Source of the DNA: Bradyrhizobium nanningense
GTDB lineage: Bacteria > Pseudomonadota > Alphaproteobacteria > Rhizobiales > Xanthobacteraceae
DNA length: 53,133 nucleotides
NCBI RefSeq assembly: GCF_004114535.1
Contig: NZ_LBJC01000074.1
Location: forward strand, 1-53,133
Direction: 5' to 3'
Part shown: positions 23,355 through 32,828 of the stretch, one piece after another
Layout: the number at the start of each line of letters is the position of its first letter
Numbering within the stretch: position 1 is the first letter of the stretch
Notes under the pieces: model-generated
The model's input: only the letters and a program-made list of their open reading frames with translations
Told to the model about the DNA's origin: nothing
The model's database searches: none
Translations under genes and position numbers: made by a program

Positions 23355-26246
23355 TCAGCGCAGGCCGAGCGCGCGGCGGACTGCCCTGATGGGCTCCAGC
23401 TTGCTGTCGCTGAAGTTTCGTTTCGCGCAACGTTCTCCGGGAACGTTGACCACGATCGCGTCAGCGCCAGCGCCCTCGGCGAGGAAGCCATGCGTCATAT
23501 GAAAGCCAAGCGCACGATAGACCTCGAACTGCTCCTCCGAGAAGAACTGGTCACCCGTGGTTTCGTGCGGGAAGGTGTCATTGCGGCGCGCGTAGTCGCG
23601 GATGTAGTCGTTTTCGTCTCCGGTCAAGGACGATTTGATGTAGACGAGATAGCCGTTTTCCCCCGCGCCGTAGTCGATGGTGCCGACGGCGACGTGCGGC
23701 CCGCCCGCCGAGCGCAGGGCTGAGCTCGAGGTTTTGGCTGCATTGCACTTCATCCACTCGAGGGTGGTGTTGCGGATGGGCGTCCAGGGCAGGTCGATGA
23801 TAATTCCGAGATCGATACGCGCATAGCGCTGCAGCGTCACCAACGACGAAAAATTCATCGGCGCATCAGCCTCAGCGTCAACGGCGATGATCACCTTGCA
23901 GCGTCGCCGCAACAACTCGTAGACGCCCAGATTCTCGATGTGCCCGCCGTCAGTCAGATAAACCGCATCAGCATTCTCGTAGAGCCGACCCGAGATTTCG
24001 GACCATAGAAACAGAGGGATCGAGTGGTGCTGCGGCTTGTCCTTGGTCGAGACCCAGCGCGGATTCTTCAGCCAGTATCCCAGGCGCACGTTGAGCAAGG
24101 CCAACGTCGGGGTCAGCGAGCGGATCGAACCCGACCCCATGTTCGAGGAGGCAGCGGCTCCCGAGATCGCCATCGCGGTTGCCAGATCGAGGTCCGGCAC
24201 GACCTTCTCGAGCGCTCGTGTATTGGCATAACCGGTCGCCTCGCTGCCGACGTGCAGCGGCGAGAACATGAAGAAGTCGGCATTACGTCCCCTCCGGTTG
24301 GCGAAGTCGGATCCCTGGATGTTCAGGGCGGCGTTGATGATGTGATACGGGGAGGCCAGGCTGCATTTTTTCGATGTCGTGATCGTCATCGCTCCCGCTC
24401 GATCCACCCCGTAGACGATTCCATGAAGCAGACCGCTCAGCTTCTCGTTGTCGAGTGGAAGAAAGTCCCTCCCCTGATCGAGGCTCGGCTCGTTCCGCGA
24501 CGGCTCGCCATCGGCGTAATAGAGCGGGTTGAACAAGAAGGCTTTGCTGAGGCGATCGCGATAGAGCCGGTGTAGCGAATTGGCGTTCGGCCCAAGAACC
24601 CACGACAGGCCGAACAGGATCGAACCGGACAGCAAGTAGAATAGCGCCATCCGCAAATTGACGCTGTTGCCAAACTGGTACGTCGACCACTTGAATGCGT
24701 CGGGGGACTGCAGTGAGGCAATCGAAAACAGCCATGCGGGGATATGCGTAATCGGTCCCACCGGCTTCGCGACGGCTGGCTTCTTTTCGCCGTTGCTGAT
24801 CTCGGCGGAGAATTTACGCGCCGCCGAGTCGAATTGAACATTGCCCTTGACGTCGAGACTGGCGGACGGGAGCGCGGGCTGCACACCTACCGGCCCCCAT
24901 TCCTCGATCATGGGATATTGACGATAGACGGCGTCGAGGGTCTTGTCGTTCGCGATGCCCCAATAGCAGAGATAGAGATATCCGACCCAGATCAGCAGCG
25001 GGAGTGCCAGTCCCGCGACAAGCACGGCGGCTTTCGCCACATGGGCGAGCAGGCGTGAGCCCAGGTCCGAGGCGCCGGCGCCCTTCAGCAGGTCGGCGAA
25101 TTGCTGCCGGAACACCGTAACGGCCGCGGCAACCGGCGCAGTGATGGCCGCGAGCGACTGGACCCATTTGATTGCAACGCCCGCAACGATGGCGCCGGAC
25201 TGAGCCGTACTGGCTTCCGCGACTTCGAACATCTGAGCGATCATGAAGGGCTGGAATTCGAAGAAGCAGATGGCGGCAAGCAGAACGAGATAGGTCGCGC
25301 CGGCAGTCGACGGATAGCCGCGGAATTCACCCCCCTTGGTCGGCGAAACCGATCGCAGCACGGCCCAGCCGAAGAAAAGCACGAGGCCGAGCAGGACGGC
25401 CGCAAGCGAAAGGCCGAAGTGATCGACGTTCAGGCAGCTGGCGATCGCGCAGATGAGTCCCATCGCAAACGCAAGACCAGCAAGGTAGCGAAACAGCTCG
25501 CGCCGCCCGGCTTTGAAGAGGCGTCCGACCAACAAAAGCAGCAAGGCGGCAACGAGCCCGACGAGAAAATAGGCGGGCATCAATCCCAGGCTGGAGAGCG
25601 GACCGAGGCTCTGGCTGTCGTCGACGCTTAGCCCGAAGAAATTTGTCGTATAAAGCGATGAGCGTGCGGCGTTGGACAGGATCGTGATCACAGCAACGAG
25701 CAGCACGACGGGCAAAGTCAGGCTCAGATTGGCGACGAGCCCGCGCACGACGATTGCAACGCCGGTGAGCAAGTCGCGTGCGCCGGCCGGAACGAGGTAG
25801 TTCGAGTAGTTTCGAATATGGCCGACGGCAGGCGTATCGCTGATCTCGTTGGCGTTCTGGGCTCCGGGTGACGGCCCGCTTCCGAAGACGAAATTTTGCG
25901 CGCGTGCCATGCTCGCGGTGAACGAGCAGCCGGTGTACCCGCCGCCCGAGACGGTCGAGAGATAGTCGATGTGCTTGACGAGTCCGTGGTGATTGAGGGC
26001 CTGCAAGACGCCGAGGCAGACTGCGGAAGATCGAATTCCACCGCCCGAGAAGGCAAGGCCAACCGTCTCGACGGCCTTTTCGTCGCCGGGATAGGAGACA
26101 GGTTCAATGCCTTCGGCGCGCCGCCGGTTGTTGATGGCTGCGAGCTCGCGCTTCACGATCTTCCGGTGCTGACACCCCCACGACTGCTGTTGTTCGACCG
26201 CCCTTGGGGGCTCTGTCTTTGGGTCCCGAGCACCGGTCCTGGCCAT
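23355..26246 (-). CDS. Large patatin-like phospholipase with internal membrane domain
   Basis: A 963-residue protein from ATG 26246 (GGGAGG upstream). The patatin oxyanion loop FSGGGIRSS is at about 66-74 and the nucleophile is probably Ser100 in DYLSTVSGGGY. The catalytic aspartate would be Asp766 in LTDGGHIENLG. Between these, from about 165 to 640, lie roughly eight hydrophobic segments plus a soluble loop, so the dyad is contributed by two parts of the chain far apart. Patatin acyl hydrolases cleave lipid esters; here the active site would be held at a membrane. The position S-2 is Thr rather than the usual Gly of GxSxG, which I believe is normal for this long subfamily. No linked nucleotidyltransferase or other defence gene is present. 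Monocistronic by position. Substrate unknown. Confidence 0.85.
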   Translation of the reverse strand: MARTGARDPKTEPPRAVEQQQSWGCQHRKIVKRELAAINNRRRAEGIEPVSYPGDEKAVETVGLAFSGGGIRSSAVCLGVLQALNHHGLVKHIDYLSTVSGGGYTGCSFTASMARAQNFVFGSGPSPGAQNANEISDTPAVGHIRNYSNYLVPAGARDLLTGVAIVVRGLVANLSLTLPVVLLVAVITILSNAARSSLYTTNFFGLSVDDSQSLGPLSSLGLMPAYFLVGLVAALLLLLVGRLFKAGRRELFRYLAGLAFAMGLICAIASCLNVDHFGLSLAAVLLGLVLFFGWAVLRSVSPTKGGEFRGYPSTAGATYLVLLAAICFFEFQPFMIAQMFEVAEASTAQSGAIVAGVAIKWVQSLAAITAPVAAAVTVFRQQFADLLKGAGASDLGSRLLAHVAKAAVLVAGLALPLLIWVGYLYLCYWGIANDKTLDAVYRQYPMIEEWGPVGVQPALPSASLDVKGNVQFDSAARKFSAEISNGEKKPAVAKPVGPITHIPAWLFSIASLQSPDAFKWSTYQFGNSVNLRMALFYLLSGSILFGLSWVLGPNANSLHRLYRDRLSKAFLFNPLYYADGEPSRNEPSLDQGRDFLPLDNEKLSGLLHGIVYGVDRAGAMTITTSKKCSLASPYHIINAALNIQGSDFANRRGRNADFFMFSPLHVGSEATGYANTRALEKVVPDLDLATAMAISGAAASSNMGSGSIRSLTPTLALLNVRLGYWLKNPRWVSTKDKPQHHSIPLFLWSEISGRLYENADAVYLTDGGHIENLGVYELLRRRCKVIIAVDAEADAPMNFSSLVTLQRYARIDLGIIIDLPWTPIRNTTLEWMKCNAAKTSSSALRSAGGPHVAVGTIDYGAGENGYLVYIKSSLTGDENDYIRDYARRNDTFPHETTGDQFFSEEQFEVYRALGFHMTHGFLAEGAGADAIVVNVPGERCAKRNFSDSKLEPIRAVRRALGLR

Positions 26247-26442
26247 GTTCGCCTCCCTGGCCGAGCATCCCCACGACGATGAACAACAATCACAGATGTA
26301 TTTCGAGCCGGAATGCTCCTCCAACGATTAGTCTGCCCCGGCGTGCAAACGTTCAAATGTTCAGGGCAGGTTCCATACAACTTGGCAGGCAGGTCAGCGG
26401 GCCGGGCTTGTGCGCTGCGGCACCGAAATGCACCTAGCCCTG

Positions 26443-28395
26443 TCAGCCCATCGCCTCCAGCTCGTCGATCATCCCGGCGATGACCGACAGGCCGCCGTCC
26501 CAGAATTTGGGATCCTTGGCATCGAGCCCGAACGGTCGCAGCAGCTCGGAATAATGCTTGGTGCCGCCGGCCGCGAGCATGTCGAGATAGCGCTCGGCAA
26601 AACCCTCGGCCGCGTTCTCGTAGACGGCATAAAGCGAGTTCACGAGGCAATCGCCGAAGGCATAGGCGTAAACATAGAACGGCGAGTGGATGAAGTGCGG
26701 GATGTACATCCAGTAGTTCTCGTAGCCCGCTTTGATCTCGATCGCCGACCCGAGGCTCTCGCCCTGCACCGACAGCCAGATCTCGCCGAGCCGCGTCGCG
26801 GTGAGCTCGCCATTCTTGCGTTCGGTGTGGACTGCACGTTCGAAGGAATAGAACGCGATCTGCCGCACCACGGTGTTGATCATGTCCTCGACCTTGCCGG
26901 CCAGCAGCGCCTGGCGCTGCTTGGCGCTCTTGGTCTGCGCCAGCAGCCGCCGGAAGGTCAGCATCTCGCCGAACACGCTTGCGGTCTCCGCCAGCGTCAG
27001 CGGCGTCGGCGCCATCAGCGCGCCGTTCTTCGCCGCCAACACCTGATGCACGCCATGGCCGAGCTCGTGGGCGAGCGTCATCACGTCGCGCGGCTTGCCC
27101 TGATAGTTCATGAGCACATAGGGGTGCGCGGACGGCGTGGTCGGATGCGAGAACGCACCCGGCGCCTTGCCCGGCCGCACCGGCGCGTCGATCCAGCGAT
27201 CGGTGAAGAAGCGCTCGGCGATGTCGGCCATTTTTGGCGAGAAGCCGCGATAGGCCGTCAGCACCATGCTTCGCGCTTCCGGCCAGCCGATGACGTCGGT
27301 CGCGGCAAACGGCAGCGGCGCGTTGCGGTCCCAATAGGCCAGCCGCTTCTTGCCGAACCACTTCGCCTTCAGCGCATAATAGCGATGCGACAATTTTGGA
27401 TAGGCCGCGCGCACGGAGGCCACCAGCGCATCCACCACCTCGCGCTCGACCCGGTTGTTGAGGTGCCGGGAATCCGCGACATCCTGGAAGCCGCGCCAGC
27501 GGTCGGAGATGTCCTTGTCCTTGGCGAGCGTGTTGGTGATCAGCGCAAAGGTGCGCTCATTGGCCTTGAAGGTTTTTGCCAGCGCCTCGGCCGCGCTCTT
27601 GCGCTTTGAGCCATCGCGGTCCTGCAGCAGGTTGAGCGTCGGCTCGATCGCCAGCTCCTTGGACCCGACCTTGAAACGCAGGCCGGAGATGGTCTGGTCG
27701 AACAGCCGGTTGAAGGCGGAATAGCCGGTCTGCGCTTTCTCCAGGAAAAGCTGCTCGAGCTTGTCGTCGAGCTGATACGGCTTCTCCTTGCGCAGATCCT
27801 CGATCCACGGGCGGTAGTACGCGAGCTCGGGGGCTTGCATCGCACGGTTCAAAATATCGTCATCGACGCGATTGAGCTCGAGCGCAAAGAACAGAAGATG
27901 CGTCGACGCGGCCGTCAATCGCTCCGAGACATCGCCGTAAAACTTTGAAATCGCAGGGTCCACGCTGTCGCCGGCGTGGACAAGCCCGGCATAGGAGCCG
28001 AGGCGGCCGGCGAGATCGTCGATCGCCTCATAGCGTCGCACCGCCTCCGCGAGCCATTTTCCGCCATCTTCGTTTGCTGTCCCTGTTGCCAGCTTGCCCT
28101 TGTAGTCTGTCTCGAACGCGACGCAGTCGGCATCCATCTTTTCGAGATCGCGCGCCACCTGCGGCGCATCGATCCCGGAATAGAGATCGGTGAGGTTCCA
28201 CTCCGGAAGCTTACCGGTCTTGCTCGCGGGCTTTGCGAGTGAGGTCTTGGAGGGCTTTGTCTTGGCTGCGGATTTCTTGACGGCAGATGTCTTGACGGCG
28301 GATGTCTTGGCGGCAGGCTTGCGGAGAGCGGGCTTCTTGAGGGCAGACTTCTTGAGAGCAGGCTTGTTCAGAGCAGACTTGGAGCGCGAATTCAT
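26443..28395 (-). CDS. pepF: Oligoendopeptidase F (M3B metallopeptidase) with Lys/Ala-rich tail
   Basis: Zinc peptidase of 650 residues cleaving oligopeptides in the cytoplasm. The metal site HELGH is at 443-447 in DVMTLAHELGHGVHQ, and the C-terminal catalytic helices (SVFGEMLTF...) carry the third ligand region. Residues 62-650 match the PepF core. The first 61 residues are unusual: a repeat of about five residues, Lys-x-Ala-(Leu/Val)-Lys type, as in bacterial histone-H1-like tails. Start ATG at 28395, which includes this tail; an internal start would need GTG or ATG near 28210 and none is obvious. It diverges from the sigma-54 regulator gene. Confidence 0.9.
   Translation of the reverse strand: MNSRSKSALNKPALKKSALKKPALRKPAAKTSAVKTSAVKKSAAKTKPSKTSLAKPASKTGKLPEWNLTDLYSGIDAPQVARDLEKMDADCVAFETDYKGKLATGTANEDGGKWLAEAVRRYEAIDDLAGRLGSYAGLVHAGDSVDPAISKFYGDVSERLTAASTHLLFFALELNRVDDDILNRAMQAPELAYYRPWIEDLRKEKPYQLDDKLEQLFLEKAQTGYSAFNRLFDQTISGLRFKVGSKELAIEPTLNLLQDRDGSKRKSAAEALAKTFKANERTFALITNTLAKDKDISDRWRGFQDVADSRHLNNRVEREVVDALVASVRAAYPKLSHRYYALKAKWFGKKRLAYWDRNAPLPFAATDVIGWPEARSMVLTAYRGFSPKMADIAERFFTDRWIDAPVRPGKAPGAFSHPTTPSAHPYVLMNYQGKPRDVMTLAHELGHGVHQVLAAKNGALMAPTPLTLAETASVFGEMLTFRRLLAQTKSAKQRQALLAGKVEDMINTVVRQIAFYSFERAVHTERKNGELTATRLGEIWLSVQGESLGSAIEIKAGYENYWMYIPHFIHSPFYVYAYAFGDCLVNSLYAVYENAAEGFAERYLDMLAAGGTKHYSELLRPFGLDAKDPKFWDGGLSVIAGMIDELEAMG
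28275..28382. repeat. Degenerate 15-bp tandem repeat in the 5' end of pepF
   Basis: Period of 15 bases around the unit CTTGACGGCAGATGT (plus strand), about seven units, each encoding one pentapeptide of the lysine-rich tail. Units differ at several positions. Confidence 0.75.
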
Positions 28396-28522
28396 TGTGT
28401 GGGAAACCTGTGTTCAACAATCGCGGCGGCGGGCTGGGGCATCAAGGTTTAAGAGTGCGTTAATCGGCTTCGGCCAGAGTGCCCCGATTCGAGACAGATA
28501 GTAGTAGCGTGCGGGGAACACC

Positions 28523-30019
28523 ATGGCTGCCAGTATTTTGATCGCCGACGACGACGCCGTAGCCCGCCGGCTGGTCGAGAACATGGTGCAGAAATGCGGC
28601 TATGAAACGGTCGTCGTGGATTCCGGCGACGCCGCGATCGCCGCCCTCACCGCTCCCGATGCTCCGGCCATCGACGGTGTCATCCTCGATCTCGTGATGC
28701 CCGGCCTCGACGGCATGGGTGTGCTGGCCAAAATGCGCGAAGCGGGCCTCAGCGTCCCCGTCATCGTGCAGACCGCCCATGGCGGCATCGACAACGTGAT
28801 CTCGGCGATGCGCGCAGGTGCGGCCGATTTCGTGGTCAAGCCGGTGGGCCTCGAGCGACTTCAGGTCTCACTGCGCAATGCTCTCAACGCCTCCGCGCTC
28901 AAGGGCGAATTGCAGCGCATCCGTCACAGCCGCGAGGGCCGGCTGACCTTCTCCGACATCATCACGCGCGCCGAGGCGATGGCGGGCGTCATGCGCGCCG
29001 CCCAGAAGGCAGCGAACTCCGCGATTCCGGTTCTGATCGAAGGTGAGTCGGGCGTCGGCAAGGAGATGTTCGCGCGCGCCATCCATGGCAGCGGCGAGCG
29101 CAAGGCAAAGCCGTTCGTCGCCGTCAATTGCGGTGCGATCCCCGACAACCTCGTCGAATCCATTCTGTTCGGCCACGAAAAGGGTGCTTTCACCGGCGCC
29201 ACCGAACGGCACATGGGCAAGTTCGTCGAGGCCCATGGCGGGACGCTGTTTCTGGATGAGGTCAGCGAGCTGCCGCTGACTGCGCAGGTCAAGCTGCTTC
29301 GCGCGCTCCAGGAAGGCGCCGTCGAGGCGGTCGGCGGCCGCAAGCCCGTCAAGGTCGACGTCCGTATCGTCTCGGCAACCAATCGCCGGCTGCTGGAGCG
29401 GGTGAAACAGGGTCACTTCCGCGAGGATCTGTTCTACCGCCTGCACGTGCTGCCGCTGACGATTCCCTCGCTCCGGGCTCGGCGCGAGGACATCCCGCAT
29501 CTGCTCCGACATTTCCTGGCGCGCTTTGCCGCCGAGGAGAACCGCCAGATCACCGGCATCAGCGGCGAGGCCATGGCGCATCTCGCCCAGCTCGACTGGC
29601 CCGGCAACATCCGCCAGCTCGAGAACGCGGTCTACCGTGCAGTGGTGATGAGCGAGGGCGACCAGCTCGGCCTCAGTGATTTCCCTCTGCTCGCCTCGCA
29701 ACAGTACTCCGGCGCGGAGATTCCGACGGCCCCGCTGATGCTCGAGCCGGCGGCGACCCCTTCAGTCGTGTCAAGTAACGAAATACCGATCGCGCCGCTC
29801 CCGGCCGTTGGAACTCTCGCCATGCTGACCCCGACCGGCGATGTCCGCGCACTCGAGGACATGGAGAACGAGATCATCCGATTCGCGATCTCGCATTATC
29901 GCGGCCAGATGTCCGAGGTGGCCCGCCGCCTCAAAATCGGCCGGTCCACGCTCTACCGCAAACTCGACGAGGCCGGGGTTCCCGGACATGGCGGGAAAAG
30001 CGGCGAGGAGACGCACTGA
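28523..30019 (+). CDS. Sigma-54-dependent response regulator (NtrC family)
   Basis: Activator of 498 residues. Receiver domain at 1-120 with acid pocket DDD at 9-11, phospho-acceptor Asp56 (LDLVMP), Thr84 and Lys106. The AAA+ domain (about 145-385) has Walker A GESGVGKE at 174-181 and the sigma-54 contact loop GAFTGA at 221-226, both intact. A Pro/Ala linker leads to a Fis-type helix-turn-helix at about 445-488 (MSEVARRLKIGRSTLYRKL). It should therefore activate sigma-54 promoters when phosphorylated. No histidine kinase gene is adjacent, so its partner is unknown. Start ATG at 28523. The genes downstream (L,D-transpeptidase, DUF882) run in the same direction after 350 bases. Confidence 0.93.
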   Translation: MAASILIADDDAVARRLVENMVQKCGYETVVVDSGDAAIAALTAPDAPAIDGVILDLVMPGLDGMGVLAKMREAGLSVPVIVQTAHGGIDNVISAMRAGAADFVVKPVGLERLQVSLRNALNASALKGELQRIRHSREGRLTFSDIITRAEAMAGVMRAAQKAANSAIPVLIEGESGVGKEMFARAIHGSGERKAKPFVAVNCGAIPDNLVESILFGHEKGAFTGATERHMGKFVEAHGGTLFLDEVSELPLTAQVKLLRALQEGAVEAVGGRKPVKVDVRIVSATNRRLLERVKQGHFREDLFYRLHVLPLTIPSLRARREDIPHLLRHFLARFAAEENRQITGISGEAMAHLAQLDWPGNIRQLENAVYRAVVMSEGDQLGLSDFPLLASQQYSGAEIPTAPLMLEPAATPSVVSSNEIPIAPLPAVGTLAMLTPTGDVRALEDMENEIIRFAISHYRGQMSEVARRLKIGRSTLYRKLDEAGVPGHGGKSGEETH

Positions 30020-30366
30020 GCTTGATGCGAACGGAGGTTCGCGGGGCGATGCAAGACCGGCTGTAAGCCGTTCGCATGACGACAGAATTTGGTTGCGTCT
30101 TGAACCGTGACTTGGAAGTGACAGACATAGGGAAAAGCGCGTGGGGCCAGCGCACAATCCGTTGCCAACAGGCTCCCTTGAAGTCAGTTTGGCGTGAATT
30201 GTTCCGGTTGGCGCTGGCTGCAAAACCGGGGCCTGTATATCGTCTGCGTAGGAATCGTTGCGTGCAGGCGTGCAACTTTCGAGAGGCCGGCGCGATTTAG
30301 CCGAAGCTCAATTGGCGATAACGAAGCTGTTCCATGGGGGACAGTTCACCCGAGGGGTGCGACACA
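30020..30366. other. Intergenic region upstream of the L,D-transpeptidase gene
   Basis: No gene seen in 347 bases. It must contain the promoter of the transpeptidase gene. A possible -35/-10 pair is TTGAAC (about 30097) with GACATA 18 bases on, weak. A GG...GC pattern near 30208-30222 resembles a sigma-54 site but has the wrong spacing. Confidence 0.4.
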
Positions 30367-32559
30367 ATGCGTGACTGTTTGAACCACCGTGCGGGTTTCG
30401 ACCGTGTCTTGATGACGGTCGCGGCAACCTTCCTCACGGTGTCGGCCAGCTCAGCTCTGGCGCAGGATCAGGCGCGCAGCAGCGCTGCCGAGCTCGCGAT
30501 CGAAGCTGCGATCCCGCGCCCCGAGCCGGCCAACGTCCCGCCCCCGACAGCAGCCGACATCAAGCTCGACACCACCGCCACCGTTCAGGACTCCGCCAAG
30601 GAGCCGGCAAAGGAGCCTGTGAAGGCTGACGTCGCCCCCACCCCGGACAAGGTCGAGGCCAAGCCTTCCGACGTCGCCACGACACCCGCCACCGAGGCGC
30701 CGAAGAGCGAGACCGCCAAAACTGAGCCAGAGAAAACCGAGCCGGCCAAGGCCGACACAGCGACGGCAACGCCGGCTGCGCCCGCGGCACCCGCTGCGGC
30801 TCCGGCCGCCGAGCCGGTGAAGGCTGCGAGCAACGTTCCCGCCGCCGACCAGCCAGTCGCCGACAAGCTCAAGGACATTATCGGCGCCAAGACGTCCCGC
30901 CATTTCGACCGCAAGAACGAGCGCGCGGCGATCGAGAAGTTTTATGGCGCACGCGACTTCGCGCCGGTTTGGACGCAAGGCGGTAGCCTGACCGCTGCGG
31001 CCAAGGGCGTGATCGCGCGGCTGAAGGACGCCGCTTCCGACGGCCTCAATCCCGCTGACTATCCAGTGCCGGATTTCGCCGGCGCCACCACGCCCGATGC
31101 GCTGGCCGATGCCGAGCTCAAGCTCACCGCCAGCATGTTCGACTATGCGCGCCATGCCCAGAGCGGCCGCATGCATTGGTCGCAGGTCAGCGCCGACATC
31201 CTCTATCCCGAGCACCCGGTCGATCCGAACGAGGTGCTCGCCAAGGTCACGAGCGCAACTGACGCCTCCACCGCGCTCGACAGCTACAACCCGCCGCAAA
31301 AGCTCTACAAGGAGCTGAAGGCCAAGCTCGCGGAGCTTCGCGGTCAGGGCAACGGCCCGGTGATCGAGATCGCCGACGGTCCGGCGCTGAAATACACCCC
31401 GGCCGGCAAGAAGCAGGCTGAGATCGTCGTGGAAGATCCGCGCGTGCCGCAGCTGCGCGCCAAGCTCGGCCTCGCCGAGAACGCCAGCGACACCCGCTAT
31501 GACGCCGCGCTCGCCGAAGCCGTGCGCAAATTCCAGAGCGGCGCCGAGATGAAGGCGACCGGCATCCTCGACGACAAGACGGTCAAGGCGCTCAACACCC
31601 CGAAGCGCGACAAGCAGATCGACGTGGTGCTGGTCAACATGGAGCGCTGGCGCTGGCTGCCGCGCGACCTCGGCGCGCCATCGCTGGGCGATGCCTATGT
31701 GATCCTCAACATTCCCGACTATACGCTGAAGGTGATGCAGCGCGGGCAGCAGGTCTGGACCACCCGCGTCGTCACCGGCAAGCCGGGCACGCATGCGACC
31801 CCGCTGCTGACCGAGACGATGAAGTACATTACGGTCAATCCGACCTGGAACGTGCCGCCGTCGATCGTCTACAACGAGTACCTGCCGGCGCTTCAGCAGG
31901 ACCCGACCGTGCTCCAGCGCATGGGCCTCAAGCTCGAGCAGAACCGCGACGGCTCGGTGCATATCTCGCAGCCGCCCGGTGAAGCCAACGCGCTCGGCCG
32001 CATCCGCTTCAACTTCCCGAACAAGTTCCTGGTCTATCAGCATGACACGCCGGACAAGAACCTGTTCGCCAGGGAAGATCGCGCCTTCAGCCATGGCTGC
32101 ATGCGCGTGCAGAACCCCGATCAGTACGCCTCGGTGCTGCTCAACATCACCATGCCGAACGAGAAATACACGCCCGAGCGCGTGCGCAGCATGTATGGCA
32201 AGAGCGAGATCGACCTGAAATTCCCGACGCCGATCCCGGTCAACATCACCTATCAGACCGCGTTCGTGGACGATGCCGGCAAACTGCAATTCCGCAAGGA
32301 CGTCTATGGCCGCGACGCGACCATGATCAACATCCTGAAGAACAATCGCGGCAAGGATCTCGAGGCCGTCGTGGCCCATTCGCAGCCGAGCTATTCGCGC
32401 CCGGCAACGACCCTGCCCTCAGGCGTGGCGGTGGCCAACAATGGCGGCGGCTTCGGCTCGTCCGGCCCGAACTTCTTCGAGCGGCTGTTCGGAGGCGGGG
32501 CCCCGACCCCGCCGCCGGCTCCGGTCGGCCGCCGGTCCCAGCGGGTGTTCACGCGTTAA
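30367..32559 (+). CDS. L,D-transpeptidase (YkuD domain, YcbB-like)
   Basis: Periplasmic peptidoglycan cross-linking enzyme, 730 residues. Start ATG at 30367 follows GAGGGG; a signal peptide ends around SASSALAQ (about 36). Residues 40-165 are Pro/Ala/Lys/Glu-rich linker. The scaffold and a peptidoglycan-binding repeat (LAEAVRKFQSGAEMKATGIL) come next. The YkuD active site is SHGCMRVQNP with Cys578. It should form 3-3 cross-links between meso-diaminopimelate residues or attach proteins to the sacculus. The C-terminal 60 residues are Pro/Gly/Ser-rich. It is followed by a terminator and then a related cell-wall gene in the same direction. Confidence 0.9.
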   Translation: MRDCLNHRAGFDRVLMTVAATFLTVSASSALAQDQARSSAAELAIEAAIPRPEPANVPPPTAADIKLDTTATVQDSAKEPAKEPVKADVAPTPDKVEAKPSDVATTPATEAPKSETAKTEPEKTEPAKADTATATPAAPAAPAAAPAAEPVKAASNVPAADQPVADKLKDIIGAKTSRHFDRKNERAAIEKFYGARDFAPVWTQGGSLTAAAKGVIARLKDAASDGLNPADYPVPDFAGATTPDALADAELKLTASMFDYARHAQSGRMHWSQVSADILYPEHPVDPNEVLAKVTSATDASTALDSYNPPQKLYKELKAKLAELRGQGNGPVIEIADGPALKYTPAGKKQAEIVVEDPRVPQLRAKLGLAENASDTRYDAALAEAVRKFQSGAEMKATGILDDKTVKALNTPKRDKQIDVVLVNMERWRWLPRDLGAPSLGDAYVILNIPDYTLKVMQRGQQVWTTRVVTGKPGTHATPLLTETMKYITVNPTWNVPPSIVYNEYLPALQQDPTVLQRMGLKLEQNRDGSVHISQPPGEANALGRIRFNFPNKFLVYQHDTPDKNLFAREDRAFSHGCMRVQNPDQYASVLLNITMPNEKYTPERVRSMYGKSEIDLKFPTPIPVNITYQTAFVDDAGKLQFRKDVYGRDATMINILKNNRGKDLEAVVAHSQPSYSRPATTLPSGVAVANNGGGFGSSGPNFFERLFGGGAPTPPPAPVGRRSQRVFTR

Positions 32560-32600
32560 GCCTCTCGCGGCCCCTGTTTTCCGAGTTCTGCAACGATATC

Positions 32601-32630
32601 AACGGCCCCGTCCCATGGATGGGGCCGTTT
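32601..32630 (+). terminator. Intrinsic terminator of the L,D-transpeptidase gene
   Basis: Stem AACGGCCCC.TCC / GGA.GGGGCCGTT around CAT, ending in TTT and an A/T-rich tract, 41 bases after the stop codon. Confidence 0.75.
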
Positions 32631-32828
32631 AACGTTAACCATTGTCGACCTGGATCCGGGCAGCGGGCGTTTTTTTGCCACACTCAACCGGTTAGGATCG
32701 TATTCTGACTTGGTTTGGGGGCGGGAAGGTCAACCTCGAATTAACCTTCTCGCTTTAAGAAAGCGTTCATCCTCTTCGCGCTGCTAACGGGGTTGGCGGG
32801 AGAGTCCATTTGAACGCTCGTCGACTGG

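Noticed and set aside
23355..26246. Patatin phospholipase as part of a CBASS-type (CapV) defence system
   Set aside because: No CD-NTase, Cap2/Cap3 or other defence gene is near; the class III cyclase is 8 kb away with unrelated genes between, and the protein is three times longer than CapV with a membrane domain.
30205..30225. Sigma-54 promoter before the L,D-transpeptidase gene
   Set aside because: A GG and a GC are present but eight bases apart instead of ten, and the consensus around them is poor.
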